Source: Paramecium tetraurelia
Taxonomy: Eukaryota > Ciliophora > Oligohymenophorea > Peniculida > Parameciidae
Assembly: GCF_000165425.1 (NCBI RefSeq)
Contig: NW_001799462.1
Coordinates: 1-64,000 of the forward strand
DNA: 64,000 nt
Reading direction: 5' to 3'
Shown here: positions 25,848 through 38,676 of the stretch, piece by piece
Layout: each line of letters opens with the position of its first letter
How positions within the stretch are numbered: position 1 is the first letter of the stretch
The notes under the pieces: generated by a model
What the model was told of the DNA's origin: nothing
The model's input: the letters and a program-made list of their open reading frames with translations, nothing else
The model's database searches: none
Translations under genes and position numbers: made by a program

Positions 25848-25928
25848 AAGACTAAGTATTAATAAATTTTCACTATTAAAAATATATATATAATGTGATA
25901 ATATATTTCGAATATTAAGATTTTAATA

Positions 25929-27658
25929 TCAAAGTCTTTTAAAAAATAATCTAATGTCTCTTTCAAAAAGTTTCTCCTATTTCCAAATCAATGCCCTACT
26001 CTCTTAATTTTGAACTAAACAGTACCCCTAAAAATCGTAATTGTTAGCATTAAACTTTTAAGCAAATGGCAAACAAAATACTAGAACACCCTTCTACATA
26101 TCATATACTGAAACATATTCATTAGATAGCAGGATTAAAGTTTTCAAGTCTTTTTTTAGCGACAACTTTATATTGCCTAGTTCTGTAGAATTTCTTAAGT
26201 TTACTCTTCTCAATTGTTTATTGCATTAGAAACTATATGCGACTATCTCATTTTTTATAATCCCTTCAGTATTTTAGTATTTTTGTAGCACAGAGTACTT
26301 GATCTTGTTAGGCTTACAAAGATATGACACAGCCAAAGTCTTTTCTTCAGCGATTTAACTAGATTTCTTGAATTTACAATTTTGTAATGACATAGTAAGT
26401 ACTTTATTGCATAATTCAATAATCAGGAGCTCTTTATAAAAATGAAATAGAGCCACTAGTTTTTAATTAGTTCTTTAAAGAGCTTGTAGCTTTTTAGTTA
26501 GGAATTAAACTTCTTTCTTTTAGGGATTCACAACAAATAGTTTATAGGTTTGATCAATGAATACTAATCTATTCTCCTCTAGAATGGAGTCAATTATTTC
26601 ACAATTGTGACGATATTAATAGTTGAGAAGAAATTTAAGTTTGTAATCATCTTTTTTACCAGTTTTAACAAAAATCTCACTTACCTTCAATTAATTTTTG
26701 TGTTGAAATACTAATAGATTAGATTGGACACTTGATTTCATCACGAAATCTTTAATATTTTAAATTTCATGATTGAAGGAATCAACATACTCTAAGCTTG
26801 GATATAAATAGACAGAAATTATTAATTGTTTACTAACTAGAAATGAACTTTCTTTTTCTAATAAAAATACGAAGTCTTTTGAAACTTCAATTTGAACAAT
26901 ATCATTATCATCCTAACTTTTAAGTTTGGCATCTGCTTTCAGAAAGATATTATAAAAGTGTCTGGACGCCAAAGCGAACAGTTGATTGCTTTACTATTTT
27001 ACATAAGCCAAAAATGCCTATTGTTCATATGATTGGTCAATTATTTTATTTTAGATCATTTTAGAATTCCATACAGTTTATAAAAAGGATTCAACTTTGT
27101 TGTGATTTAAGTCATTGATACATGATGACAATAATAATAACTTCTCCTAGAATTCTCTCTATTAAATTTAATTTTCTGACTTTTTTGTGAGTAAAGTGTT
27201 ATTAGTTAAATACCCCAAATAATGTAATTCAAATTACTTAAACCATGATATTGCGAAAGTGTATGTCTATTGGACATTAATTCTGTTAGTTGACTCCGTT
27301 TTACTACATTTCTCACATAATATACGAAGTTAATCTCCATCAGGATTAGTAATAGGAATGAAATACAAATTTTCAAGTTTTTCTAATCTATTTCCAAAAT
27401 GAATAAGTCCCCTGCATTTTAGTTACTTAGGATTGTACCAATCATGAAATCCAAAGTCAAACATATGTGTTTATTTATTTTATTAATAAACTTCTATTTG
27501 CCAATTTTAAAAGTGAATATCAAATTGTTTTTGCAGTTCAATTATTATAACAACCCATTGAAGTGAAATTCATACGAAATAGGAAATCTGATATAATCAA
27601 ATTGATTAGTTTTAAAATACTTTTTGTGTTCTTCAAATAAATTTAGTTATTATAACAT
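25929..27658 (-). CDS. Large protein of unknown function
   Basis: A 32-base intron (GTATTT...ATGGAG) is required; a second, in-frame 27-base candidate just upstream is optional, giving 565 or 556 residues. The protein has many short beta-like stretches (for example IEVSKDFVFLLE, RLVFIDQTYKLFVV, NEYVSVYDMQKGVLVF) that could form a propeller, plus ILCEKCSK near residue 100. No known family was recognised. The neighbouring frame contains a stretch resembling metallocarboxypeptidase sequence, but that frame does not produce a complete model. Confidence 0.65.
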
Positions 27659-27765
27659 GTTGATAAAATTAATTGAGATTCTCAAGTTCTAAGATAATCA
27701 ACACTTAATTAACAATTTTAAGGGAATAGCTGGATTTATTAAAAATAGGATAAAAATTATAAATA

Positions 27766-28850
27766 ATGTTTAATAAATTAAAGAATTCATTTCCATTTAG
27801 GTCTGGGCCAAACTTCCTTTTATGTTTTCTAGGATTTTCTGGTGTGGGTTATTTTGGTACAAGCTACTTGCATAAACAGAAATATGATCATCCGATAGTG
27901 TAGGAAGCATTGAGAATATTGCAACATAATGAATAAATAATTCAATTGGCAGGATATCCACTATCACTTTAGATAAATTTGGGTAGCAATGCGACTCAAA
28001 ATAATGATGTGTGTTAATTTTCTTTTCAGGTGGTTGGTCCTAAAGGTGCCGCAAAAGTGGAGTTAATGGGACAATCAAGAGAATTACAGGAAGTACAAAA
28101 CAAGGCCTAATATTATATTCCATCCTCAAAATAAATGACTGATGTAATGAAGTATAATAAGGATGTGGAAGCATTGTAAAATTGGAAATTGACTCCAGAT
28201 GTGAGATTATGGAAGATTGATCATCTGGTTGCTGACATTGGATTGCAAGGGGATTTCAGAATAGTTCTGGTGGATTCAAATCAAGTACTGAAGAAGGATG
28301 TGGCTTAGGCAATGACTCCACCGCTAGTTACTGATCGTAGGACTCTCTATGATCTAAAGTTGGAAATAGATGCTCGCAAACCCAAAGTGCCTACTACTGA
28401 ATAAGAAATAGAAGAGGCGAGAAGATATAGACAATAAGAGTTGTATAGAAAAGTGGGTGGAGTTAGAAATATCACAATAATTAGCACCATCATTGGAGCT
28501 ATGGCCATTTACAATTATGTGAAGACGAATAGAGTATGATATTTCTAATTGGTTAGCGATTAAGTGTGTTGAACACTCAAATTCATAGACAATCATTAAT
28601 TATTATACAGACTAATCCTTAGATCAAGAAGTTGTTTGGTCAGAATATTCAATTCAATTAACAATTGAGAGGGGGACAGATAAGGGATTTGGCTGAATTT
28701 GAGACTGATATGTATGGGTAGAAGGCAGGGATTTGTTATGTGAAGGGGAGGAAGAACAAAAAAACTAATGATTGGGAAATTGACAGTATCGATGTTGCTA
28801 TTAAGGATGCTCAAGGCATTATCAATTAGAAAATTAGAATACTGGGGTGA
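27766..28850 (+). CDS. Mitochondrial protein with two Coa1/Tim21-like domains
   Basis: 353 residues after a 23-base intron (28534-28556, GTATGA...GTTAG). A short basic N-terminus and a hydrophobic helix (LLCFLGFSGVGYFGTSYL) suggest inner-membrane anchoring. The first domain reads HPIVQEALRILQHNEQIIQLAGYPL, then a strand with VVGPKGAAKVELMGQ; the second reads QTNPQIKKLFGQNIQF, then AGICYVKGRKNK and DWEIDSIDVAI. Both fit the Coa1/Tim21 fold pattern: helix with (H/N)P, G-x-P/I strand, G.KG.A strand, W. Coa1 helps assemble cytochrome oxidase and Tim21 is in the import machinery. Without the intron the gene would appear as two frames overlapping at ATGA. A second hydrophobic stretch (ITIISTIIGAMAIYNYV) lies between the domains. 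Confidence 0.65.
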
Positions 28851-29516
28851 TTGTGTGTTTCATATTATCATAAAATAAATAATTAATATCATTATTAAAA
28901 TTAAATATTTGTGATGAAAATCAATCGGCTAATGAATTAACTTATATTTAATATAAGCTATATTGATTCAATTTGCATCACCACTCTGATATGATATATA
29001 ACTACTACATATGATGATATTTGTATAAATCACTCCACGATGAGATTTCATTGATTATGCAAATTATACCCTGAAATATAATATTATACTTATATAATTA
29101 TGTGAGTCCTTAATTCATAATCATCTCCAGATTATTCATTGAGGCAAGTTGATAATATTGACATTCTTACTAATCTCCAACTTTACCATTTTTATTAACT
29201 AGAATTTGTATAAAAATGGGCATTTTTATATTAATCAATTCATAATGAAAAGGGAGACTCTGAATGCCTTTTTGTTTGTAATTTTAGGTCGGCATTATTT
29301 CATTACTCTTTATTTATATAAAATGTAATCCTTCAAATATTTTGAATCCAGATTTTAGCAGTTTATAAGGCTTAAGAAAATAAAGAATTGTAAATGCTTT
29401 TAAGGAGAGGGAATAATTAGGAAATAGATAAATGATTGAAATCTAAAATCAATTTTGATTATTAAAAGATAAGAAATAATAATATAAACATAATTTGATT
29501 AAATACTACATAAAAA
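28851..29516. other. AT-rich intergenic stretch
   Basis: No convincing gene. An ORF starting at the ATG at 29245 (about 65 codons, hydrophobic start then basic) is open by the ciliate code but short, without clear introns, and within what chance allows at this base composition. Confidence 0.4.
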
Positions 29517-29897
29517 ATGAACTCCATAAATATAGCAGTGAGAAAGTAGTATCAATTCTCATTTGCTTATCTGTAATGTTAACAATAATTTATTAGATCA
29601 ATCATTCAATTCAAAATAGTTGGAGAAGATAATAATTTTTAACGATTTTATAGAATCAAAAAAATTCATACTCAATCTAATTTAGAATGTTTGTTTAAAA
29701 GTAATAAATAAGATAATACTAGAATGATAACAGACCAGATTTAAGATAATCAAAAATTGTCTATCAAACTCATATTTAGAATTTAAGTAATACAAATAGC
29801 TGAGATGACAAAGTATTTTCTTACAATTTCTATCGCCATTTATCATATGATATAGTAAAAGAGAAAAAGCATCAATATAAAAAGTTATAATAAATGA
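29517..29897 (+). CDS. Possible small hypothetical gene
   Basis: A 126-codon frame from ATG to TGA, intronless, rich in Ile, Gln, Lys and Asn (for example RKQYQFSFAYLQCQQQ, IQFKIVGEDNNFQRFYRIKK). With TGA as the only stop and about 75 percent AT, frames of this length occur by chance fairly often, so the only support is length and fair amino acid composition. No motif is recognised. Its neighbours are intergenic on both sides. Confidence 0.25.
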
Positions 29898-30038
29898 ACC
29901 AAAAAATAAATAATAAATTATAATTTAACAAATGATATATAAGTAATAATGTAATGCAAAATCCTGTGATACCTAACCTTTTTTTTGATCTTAAAATATA
30001 GTGAACATTAATTATATTAATACGATTTATATTACAAG

Positions 30039-33000
30039 ATGGGTATATGCTAAGGTAGGGCTAAAACTTAGGAAGACTAAGTTCACAAGCTGAACCAACC
30101 CATAACAACCAGTGGTGAGTTACAGATTAAGGTGTTGCTGAAGAACATTACTTTAAAAATGAGTGGAGTCAGACAATGCTCTATTCAATTCGATTTTGGG
30201 TAGTGTAAGTACACATCGCCTGTGCATATAGATAACAATGGAGATCATTATGTATTAAATTCATAGAAGGAAGTGGCGAGCTAGTTTCGATGGAATCTTA
30301 AAGATGACTGAGTAGTTGATGCGAGAATCCCAGATGAAAATCTCAGTGATGGACACTTAGGTGATTGGATCTGCGACTATCAATTTATTTGAGGCAGCTG
30401 TAGGTCCATTTCACTTTCAATTACCAATCAGAGGACAACATACAGGGAGTGTCACTTTTGATTTGAAAATGAATTAGATTGTTTAGGCAACTCTCTAGAG
30501 TAAGTATATTATATGGGAATTAAACTAAAGTCTGAGTGATGTTAGATACAATTACAATTTGCGTTTGGTGGTATGAATATGATCTTAAATACAAAAGACT
30601 TCCCAGTTCTCATTCATCTCTGAACATTCAACTACATTTGTGAATCCGAATTATCGAAAACAAAATGAAAAGTAGAGGAGTATAATGTCTTCAAGTCGTA
30701 AAAGCATTTTAGATTAAGATGCATTGAGAGATTCCATTATATCCTTACCGAAAACACCCTCTAGCAGTCAAATTTTTAATCATTCTCTCGACTCCATTAT
30801 TGCAGCTACACCTTAAAATAAAGGATAAGTACCTGCTTCACAACCTTATCACAGGATAGAATGGGATCACTCTGGAGATGAACTCACTTTGATAGTAGAA
30901 TTACCAATTTCGGAATTTTAGGGTTCTGCTATTCAACTATGTTTGTGGTCAATTTCTTCAAATAAGAGTAGTATGGGAAACAACAAGTCCACTAATAAGA
31001 CTACGATAAAGAAGACTTAGAATAAACATGACTCTGAATACATGGATCTGGAAATCTAGGATCATCATCTGGTTGCGGAAACTTATATCAATTTATAGCA
31101 TTTAGAAAATAACTTAGTGGCTGATTTGGGAGCTAAGTTCATTGTAATTAACAGCCAATAGGCAAAATCAATTTGGTATCACGGTGTTGAAGTAGGTAAA
31201 ATAGATTATGAAATCAATGTTAAATTACCAAATTATTTGTAATAATCCTCATTTGGTGTGCAAACTGATAAGGGGATAGTCTCAACTGCATCTGTAGTAG
31301 GGAATGTAGAAAACATTAGTGTTACTGAGATTAAGATGATTTAGATTGAGTTTCAGAAACTATCAAGTTCCATCTTTAAGATTGAGCACAAGACTCTAAA
31401 TGTCGAAGACAAATTAAAGGTGCGTCAGGATATGGATCAATAACTGAACAAGTTGGCTCAATTACTTGGATAATCACATGGAACCAACATAAAGACATTT
31501 CAATATAAGTCAGAGGATGACTTAATGAAAGCCTAGCAATTGTTGATTCAATTGTCCATTCACTTAGTGGATTATTCGAAGACTTTGGCATCGTTCAATT
31601 CCTACTTTGAATGTTTAAATCTAGTACTTAATAGAGGAGAATTGATGTTGCAATAATTGGGGTTCTTTAAGGCTCTAGGTAAGAAGCAATCTGAATTCAA
31701 AACTGAAGTTGGTTTAGAATATCAATCCTTTTTGGTCAATACACTTCGATTCACTCTGTAGAAATTGAATCAAAAAGATCCTAGTCAACAAGCAAGATAA
31801 TTATTCATCAAATTTTTAGTAATTAGTTATTTTCGAATCCCAGAATTCAGAGCTAAATTCCTTGAGTTAATCACAAAAGCAGATGATCCACAGTTGTTGG
31901 AATTAAGAGGAACTGAATTCATATAAGAGGATGATCCAACGAATATTGATAAGAGTACAAAAACCAACATTTAAATATTTGATTGGCAGAATTATTTTCA
32001 TACTTATTTGTCTGATAAGAGCAAAGGAATTTAGAATCAATCAGCTTTGAATCAAATCCTAGATGATGAGAGTTGGAAGGAACACATCAGACACAGATCT
32101 ATAAATTTTAGTTTTTTTGTTGAGGAATGGGCTAAGTATGTTAGGAATATTTTGTAAGTGAAAATACTGCCATGGTAAGACATTCCAGGTTATAGAATTT
32201 TGGTTAAGTCTTTCATGTGTGAATTGAAATAGTAGGAATCAGTACCAGATGCTATGAAGATGGCTCTGAAGAGTTTGCTTCAGAATCAGAATTTGCTGGG
32301 AATCGTAGTGAGTTTGTTATTCAATAAAACAAAGTAATTTATGTATTAATAAGTCTATATAATGCAGAGCAAGTCATAGAAACATTTGAAATATTGGATG
32401 CCTGTTTTGCTACATTGACAACCATGCCTGCTTAATTCGATTACCCTTTTTTCTTGAAAGGAATCAAACAGATTATAATGGATTCGGAACATGCCATCAA
32501 TATAGCCAAGTGCGTTTGGCTGATATACAATATTTATCCCTTGTTTCCAAGTAATAACATGAATTTAACAATTGAATAGTCGACTTTAAGAAAGACATAT
32601 GTGAATTTCTATTTGAGAAGGCTGTTTTCAAGTTGTTTTTGCATTGGAGTAGAACAGTGAGATTAGTATTTCATTACTTTTTACTTTATCGAGTGTCTCA
32701 TTAACACAAGACCTCAAAAGTGGGAGGATTGGATGAAGAGTAAGCAATGTTTGATAATAGTTAGATAGATCATACAGCAATACACTTTGATTAATAGGCC
32801 AAAGAAGAATTAGAGTTACTTTGAGAATCGTCAGCCGCAATAACAATTGATTGTAAGATTTGTGTGTGAATATCCATTAGTCCGATTACATTTACATGAA
32901 ATATTTGAGATTCCTAAGCAAGTTGGAGCAAGCTAAGATAAATGAGAATTAGAGGGAATATCAACAGGATCATCAGAGTTACTACAAAAAATTGGTGCAT

Positions 33001-33442
33001 AAGAAGTTGAGAAGGGAATAGGAGTTGAAGCATAAAGAGTAAGAGGAGCCGAAGATGATGGAGTAATTGAAATTGGAGAGAATGGCTTCGGAACAGGACG
33101 AATCGCTTTAGAAGCAGAATCAATTGAAACCAGTGATTGTGCCTCGGCCAGTGATGCACAAGAAGTTGAGTTGTAAGCACAATGGATAATAGTGTAGATA
33201 AGCACGAGGTGGAGATTGATGAGATGCAATAACAGTACTTGAGGTTGTCCATTAGAGAATTCGAGGAATAATTAAAGAATTATAACAATTGGAGATAATA
33301 AAATTTAAAGAAAATGATTGGGAAATATAATGAGGAGGGTATGCGGCTATTGATAATTGTAGACAAACACACGATTCACTTGAGTTTTGAGGTGCCCAAG
33401 GTTGACGTATTGAGGAGGATCGATGAAAAGGAGGGTGCTTGA
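30039..33442 (+). CDS. Large C2-like plus coiled-coil protein, possible N-myristoylation
   Basis: Seven introns (22, 27, 20, 29, 25, 28, 25 bases) give 1075 residues. MGICQG at the N-terminus fits a myristoylation/palmitoylation signal. A C2-like domain follows (LQIKVLLKNITLKM, VHIDNNGDHYW, MKISVMDTQVIGSATINLFE), resembling the N-terminal C2 type of EEIG1/EHBP1. A low-complexity linker leads into a long all-helical region with YNAEQVIETFEILDACFATL and FKLFLHWSRTVRLVFHYFLL. The C-terminus is Lys/Glu coiled coil. Family resemblance beyond C2 is uncertain. It is probably a peripheral membrane scaffold. The splice choices were needed at every frame change; the total is divisible by three. Confidence 0.7.
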
Positions 33443-33473
33443 ATAAATTATTATATAGATTATTATTATTAAA

Positions 33474-33898
33474 TCAAAAACCGAAGGTTTCTGCATCTGC
33501 ATATTGCAAGTAGAGGAATCCATCTTCTGGATCCTTGTATTAATCGTAGATTTTTTTGAGTTTCTCATCTAGTTAAATGATGATAAGATGTACGTTCATT
33601 CATTAGGGTTTTTCCGCAATACATAAATAGAGTTGAAGTCTTTTCATCCAAGTTCAATTTCTTTTTGATTGTATTTTTGAATTCGTTGAAGCAGAAACTT
33701 GAGTTCACCAAGAATCTACATTCAATCATTTAAATAAAATTACTTCACTTTTTACAATTAAGGTAATTTACAACCTGGGATCTTTTCCACAATTATGGGA
33801 ATCATTTCAGGATATTTTGCTAGTTGCTCCTACACTCGTTTCTTCCTCTCCTCCAAGTTGTGAGATTCTTTGTAAGTTTGCGTCTTCTGCTTTTACAT
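33474..33898 (-). CDS. ATG8: Autophagy ubiquitin-like protein ATG8
   Basis: Two introns (28, 25 bases) give 123 residues. Family features in order: YKESHNLEERKKRV (N-terminal helices), YPEMIPIIVEK, KVKFLVNSSFCFNEF, LFMYCGKTL, and DPEDGFLYLQYADAETFGF at the end. The conserved glycine (122) is followed by one Phe, so cleavage by ATG4 would be needed before conjugation to phosphatidylethanolamine. The protein then coats forming autophagosomes. The two introns hide the match in unspliced frames. It converges with the C2 protein gene, 31 bases away. Confidence 0.93.
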
Positions 33899-34011
33899 AA
33901 TTATTTATATCTATAATTATTAATAATAGTATTGATCAGGCATTTGTAGTATATAATCTATTCGTACATCCTGCATTCATTAGATTTATAAATAATATTC
34001 ATTTAAAAACC

Positions 34012-36037
34012 ATGATGGCAATGTGCTCTAAGAAGGCCTATCTGAAAAGAAGGAGCGTGGATAACAAATGTAAATTATCAATTCTATCCTCTAGATGATG
34101 TCGATACCAATATTTTCCAAGTTAAGTTCGACTGTTTGAAGGACAACATAGTCAAAATACATTAGGGTGACCCTGTTATGTGTTAACAATGCGAGACTGT
34201 TCTGAATAAACATTCAAAAATACAAGAAGATGTTTAAAATCAATAATTTGGAAAGCAACTTTGGATATGTGAGTTCTGCAATCACAAGAATTACGTTCAA
34301 ATAGAGAAAGAGGAAATCCCTACTAATGAAGACACCATTTACCTCATCTAATCAGCCCAGGAATAATAAATGCAAATAGAGGATGCTGACAACTCAATCA
34401 TATTTTGTATAGACAACAGTGGTTCCATGTCGAGTACTGTTGAAATCAAAGGCAAGATCAATTTTAAACACGGGATATCTGCTGAGGAGTATGAAATGCT
34501 CAAATAATTCATTGAACCTGGAGACGAACATTAAATATGGCCACAATTTAACACCAAACATGTTACTCATGTCTCCAGAAAACAATGTGTTATGGCAGCC
34601 ATTGAACAACAAATAGGGGAACTGAAAAAGAAGAACCCCAATAAAATAGTTGGATTAGTCACATTCAATAATGAAGTTGTTGTTTATGGTGATGGCTCTG
34701 AAGTCCCCATTACCATAGCAGGAGACAGACTCTTTAAATAAGACGAAATCGAGAACTTATTGGATGGAACTGCAAAACAACTCATGAAATATCCAGTCAA
34801 AGCACAAGCTGAAACTCTCTTGAAGAAATTTGAGAAACTCTAAGAGAAGGGCCAGACTGCTCTGGGTCCTGCCTTGATTTCCGCCTTGCAATTGGCTAAG
34901 ATTGGCAAACCTGGATCCATGATCATTATCTGCACAGATGGATTAGCCAATTTGGGATTGGGATCTTTGGACAATGATGCAAACAAATAATTCTATGAGG
35001 ATTTGGGTGCGTTTGCTTCACAATGTGGAGTAGTGATATCAGTTGTCACTATTAAGGGAGAGGGATGCAAAGTGGATATCCTAGGAGCCTTGTCAGAGAA
35101 AACTAATGGAACTGTTACCAGAGTCAGGCCTGAAGACATTGAGAAGGATTTCGCGAATATTTTGAAGGATGAATTGGTGGGAACCCAAGTTCAGTTATTC
35201 GTGAATTTGCATCGTGCTTTGAAGTTCAGAGGAGAAGACGATCCTACTCTGAGCAATAAACTTAAAAGAGACATTGGTAATGCCACTATTGCTACCACTT
35301 AAACATTTGAATATCAACTGAAAAACGATCAGGAATTACAAAAGGAGTAGATTGATATCAAGGATCTAAAGAATGTTCCATTCTAGATAAAAGTCAATTA
35401 CACAAATTTACATGGCGACAGACTTATGAGAGTGGTCACTTAATTGGTTTCGACAACAGAGAACGTGAAGGAGGCTGAAGAAGAGGCTCAAGTCGAAGTT
35501 ATTCATAAAAGAATGGCATAGAAGACTGCTTAGATTGCAAAGAAAGGAAACTATTAGGAAGCATAGTCATACAATGATTAGTGGGATGGTTATGTCTAAA
35601 AAAATGCTGTTATTAATAACAATGTATCCAACAAAGAGAAGAATTTTAGTTTCTAGGCTCATAATTTGAAGTTACAAACAGCAGTGTAGAAGTAGGAAGT
35701 TAGAAAGGAAAAAGTGTAGAAACCGCCTCCTTAATAACAATCACAATAATAACAACCCAGCTTTTTTGAGAAAGTTGCATCATTTATAAAAGGAGATGAA
35801 AAGAAATAGTAACAAGCATAGATTCCAGAACCTTCATAATAAAAGGCATCCATCCAATAACAAGATTCACCACAATTATAGAAGAGGGTAAATCCAGTTA
35901 AACAAAATGTTGAAAAATGCAAAGCTTAAAATATGCAGTTAGAAAAGGAAATGAATCGTAAGAGATCGTTAAGCTGTTCAGATGATGAAGATGCAGAGAT
36001 GGCAGATCTATTTTAATTTGAATAAGGGAAATATTGA
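34012..36037 (+). CDS. Sec23-type zinc finger plus von Willebrand A domain protein
   Basis: One 25-base intron gives 666 residues. An N-terminal zinc ribbon (CQQCETVLN ... WICEFCNHKN) of Sec23/Sec24 style is followed by a vWA domain with the MIDAS motif FCIDNSGSMS, then TALGPALISALQLAK, MIIICTDGLANLG and a beta region like the Sec23 trunk. The gelsolin-like end of COPII coat subunits is not visible; instead the last 200 residues are Gln/Lys-rich with PPQQQSQQQQP. Proteins of this layout occur in ciliates as Sec23-like paralogues. It should bind a partner through a metal ion at MIDAS. The cellular role is inferred. Confidence 0.82.
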
Positions 36038-36085
36038 AATATTTAGATATCAATTTTTATTCATTAATATATTTTTAAATTATAT

Positions 36086-38676
36086 TCAGAAATTGATTTA
36101 CCAACTTTAGGTAAATGAAGACACATTGATTTCTACTCTGAATATCTACTGATTCCTATAAATGATAATGTTCTTGATGTTGATCTCTTCACTATTGTCA
36201 TTCTTAGCCTTGGTGTTGGTGAATTGCAAAGAATCCTTAAATGTTCTGACTGAGATATTTCTTATGCAAGTGTATTGGTCATTCCAACATCTCTTCAATA
36301 TGGTCTCCTCGTCATCGTAATTATTGATGGACATATATGATCCACTGGCTTATCCGAGCTAAATATAGTAGTGATTCTATATACTTCATTCAACACTACG
36401 ATCAAATCGATATCTGATTCCATCTCTCTCAATCTCATGACTCCGGTGGCATTGCTATGTTAAATTACAGAGCCTGCTTCAAGTGCCAAATATGCATTGT
36501 CAGTGAAGGTTCTGTTAATGGTGTTCCAACCATTTGGAATCCTTTAACCATTTTCAAAGGACACCCAATAGGCACCTAGAGGAACATAGAATTGTAATTC
36601 AGTGTAATCAAGAGACTCGTCGGTTTATTCCTCAACCACTGGATTCACAATAATGTTTCCGATTTGGAATTGAGTTTCGATGTTGAAAGTCTAAGGATCA
36701 CTCTAATATTTAAACCACAATGGATCCACAATAGTACCTGATCCTGCTTAAAGAGTTGAGTCTCTTTATGAGATGAATAGATAGTAGTAATATTTTAAGA
36801 ACTCGTATCTAAGTTAGATGCTTTTTTGAGCTGAAATCTTGGTGATCTCATAAAGATATGGTTCTTAGTCCTTCTACCCTAAGGCATTGTGATCTCTAGC
36901 AAATGGATAGAAGGCACCCAACTGAATCCATCTTGCACAAAGTTAAGGTGTAGTATCCTAATTGAATCCACAGATGTCGTCACCAACAAATGGAATTCCA
37001 AAAAGATTGAAATTAAACATCTAATAAACTGATGAACGTAACCATGCCCAAGTAGATCCATTATCTCCGAACCAAATAGCTGAAAATCTACCACTTCCAA
37101 AGATTGATGATCTACTCAATTAAAAGATCAGAGTCTTATTCTGAATTTCTTACAATAACTTTCTCTATTCAATTTGCTCAAGAAAACCATTGAAATTGTG
37201 AAGATCTAATTCTGGAATTGAAGTTGTTGAACCATTGAAATAGACTCCTTTTCCTTCATGCAAAGCATCAATAGCAATTGTATGACCCTCCAATGTCACT
37301 GTTCCCATAGCATCCCAAGGTAAATCTTTCAATTCAAATATTTTATCATTCAACTTAGGGCCTTTGTATGCCTCACCATCTCTGAAATTTGCCAATTCAT
37401 TCATGTCAATCCAAATGCCACTTGGTGCAATTTGATAGTTTGTAAACCAATCCTTATGACATTTAAGCCATAAGTCATAGGCTTTAGGATGATTGAAATC
37501 AGTAAAGTAGACATCTCCAGGCCATACTGCACCAAGATAGGGGGTTTTAGATTATCTGTTACTTTTAATGTAAGCTCCTGATTTAACCAAATCTCTTCCA
37601 CAATCACTATCTACTGCAATTCCAGGATCTACAATAGGAACCCAATGAACTCCATCTGGCTTAGTTCTGTCTGTGATTTTCTAAAGATCTTCTCTTGGAT
37701 AGGTATCTTCATTCAAAGTAAAATCTTTTCTTTCTTCCATGTAATCCAAATCAGTCCATATAACTTCCAATGGGATTTTGGATTCTTTGTATTTTCTAAT
37801 CACATTCTTGAGTACTGTAGAATTCTCATATCCCCATCTACTTTGATGCCATCCAGATGCCCAGAATGGGTGCAATTCCCAACCATTCAAATATTGATGA
37901 TATTATTTGATCAATTCTTTTGGATTCTATTTGCCTATGAATATTTTGAATTCAAGTTGTCCACCTGTAACTCTGTAGATGAGTTCATCATCTGTTCTTT
38001 CTAAAGTCATGGGTCTGCTTGATCTGAGCAACACTAAGTGATACTGTGAATTATATTTCTGTAAGATAACTGGGTGAGTACCATATAGTGAATATCCTAC
38101 TTGGGTATCAAACTCCCAAAAGTCGTGATTCCAAATTGAGAATTCTCCCTTTGGAATTCTAAATGAATTCAGACGTCTTTCTCCAAATCCGAAAATATCT
38201 TCTGATAACAACTCTGTATGTAATTCAGAATACAACAAAGAGAGAACTGTAGCTTTAGTGATATTAAAGACAGGGGACTATTATTTACTATGAGAAATAC
38301 TCCATCATATCTAGAAACAGAGAAAAAGTTTCCATCCTCATTGACTGAATAATCGTATTCTCCATGACTACTATCAGATTTTGTGTATGGGAATGGGAAC
38401 TTATGGGGTATTTCAAATGTATCCAAAGGGTTCAGAATACGGAGAGTAAGTTGATTCTTTCCATCCTCAGTCACCTCTACTGTGAAATTTGGATAAATTG
38501 GACTTGTGACATTCTTATAATATTCTCCTGGATTTAGGTTTTTGAAATTCACAGTGAGCTTACCTATTATATATTGGTGATTCTCAAATACTTCCATCAT
38601 ATTATCTGGATGTCTCAACAAATTGTGCATTGTTCAAAAGTACTAAAGTACAGAAAATGATGATGCAAATTCTCAT
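36086..38676 (-). CDS. Secreted GH31 glycoside hydrolase (alpha-glucosidase type)
   Basis: Three introns (28, 26, 26 bases) give 836 residues. The signal peptide is MRICIIIFCTLVLLNNAQ, visible only with the first intron in the model. GH31 marks follow: FGFGERRLNSFRIP, YSLYGTHPV, WASGWHQSRWGY, IPLEVIWTDLDYM, then the nucleophile region SGIWIDMNE (Asp at about residue 406), and the acid/base AIWFGDNGSTW (about 520), with FVGDDICGF. These fit family 31, which hydrolyses alpha-linked glucose from the non-reducing end. It is predicted to be secreted or in food vacuoles/lysosomes. The second intron has the weaker donor GTCCCC but restores homology with its family. Confidence 0.93.

Noticed and set aside
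27300-27480. Metallocarboxypeptidase-like stretch on the minus strand (ITNPDGD)
   Set aside because: It lies in a frame that lacks a start and the zinc-ligand motif, and is bypassed by the 32-base intron of the model that reads through.
28536-28850. Separate 104-residue gene overlapping the Coa1-like gene
   Set aside because: A canonical 23-base intron merges both in one frame; the overlap is an artefact of not splicing.
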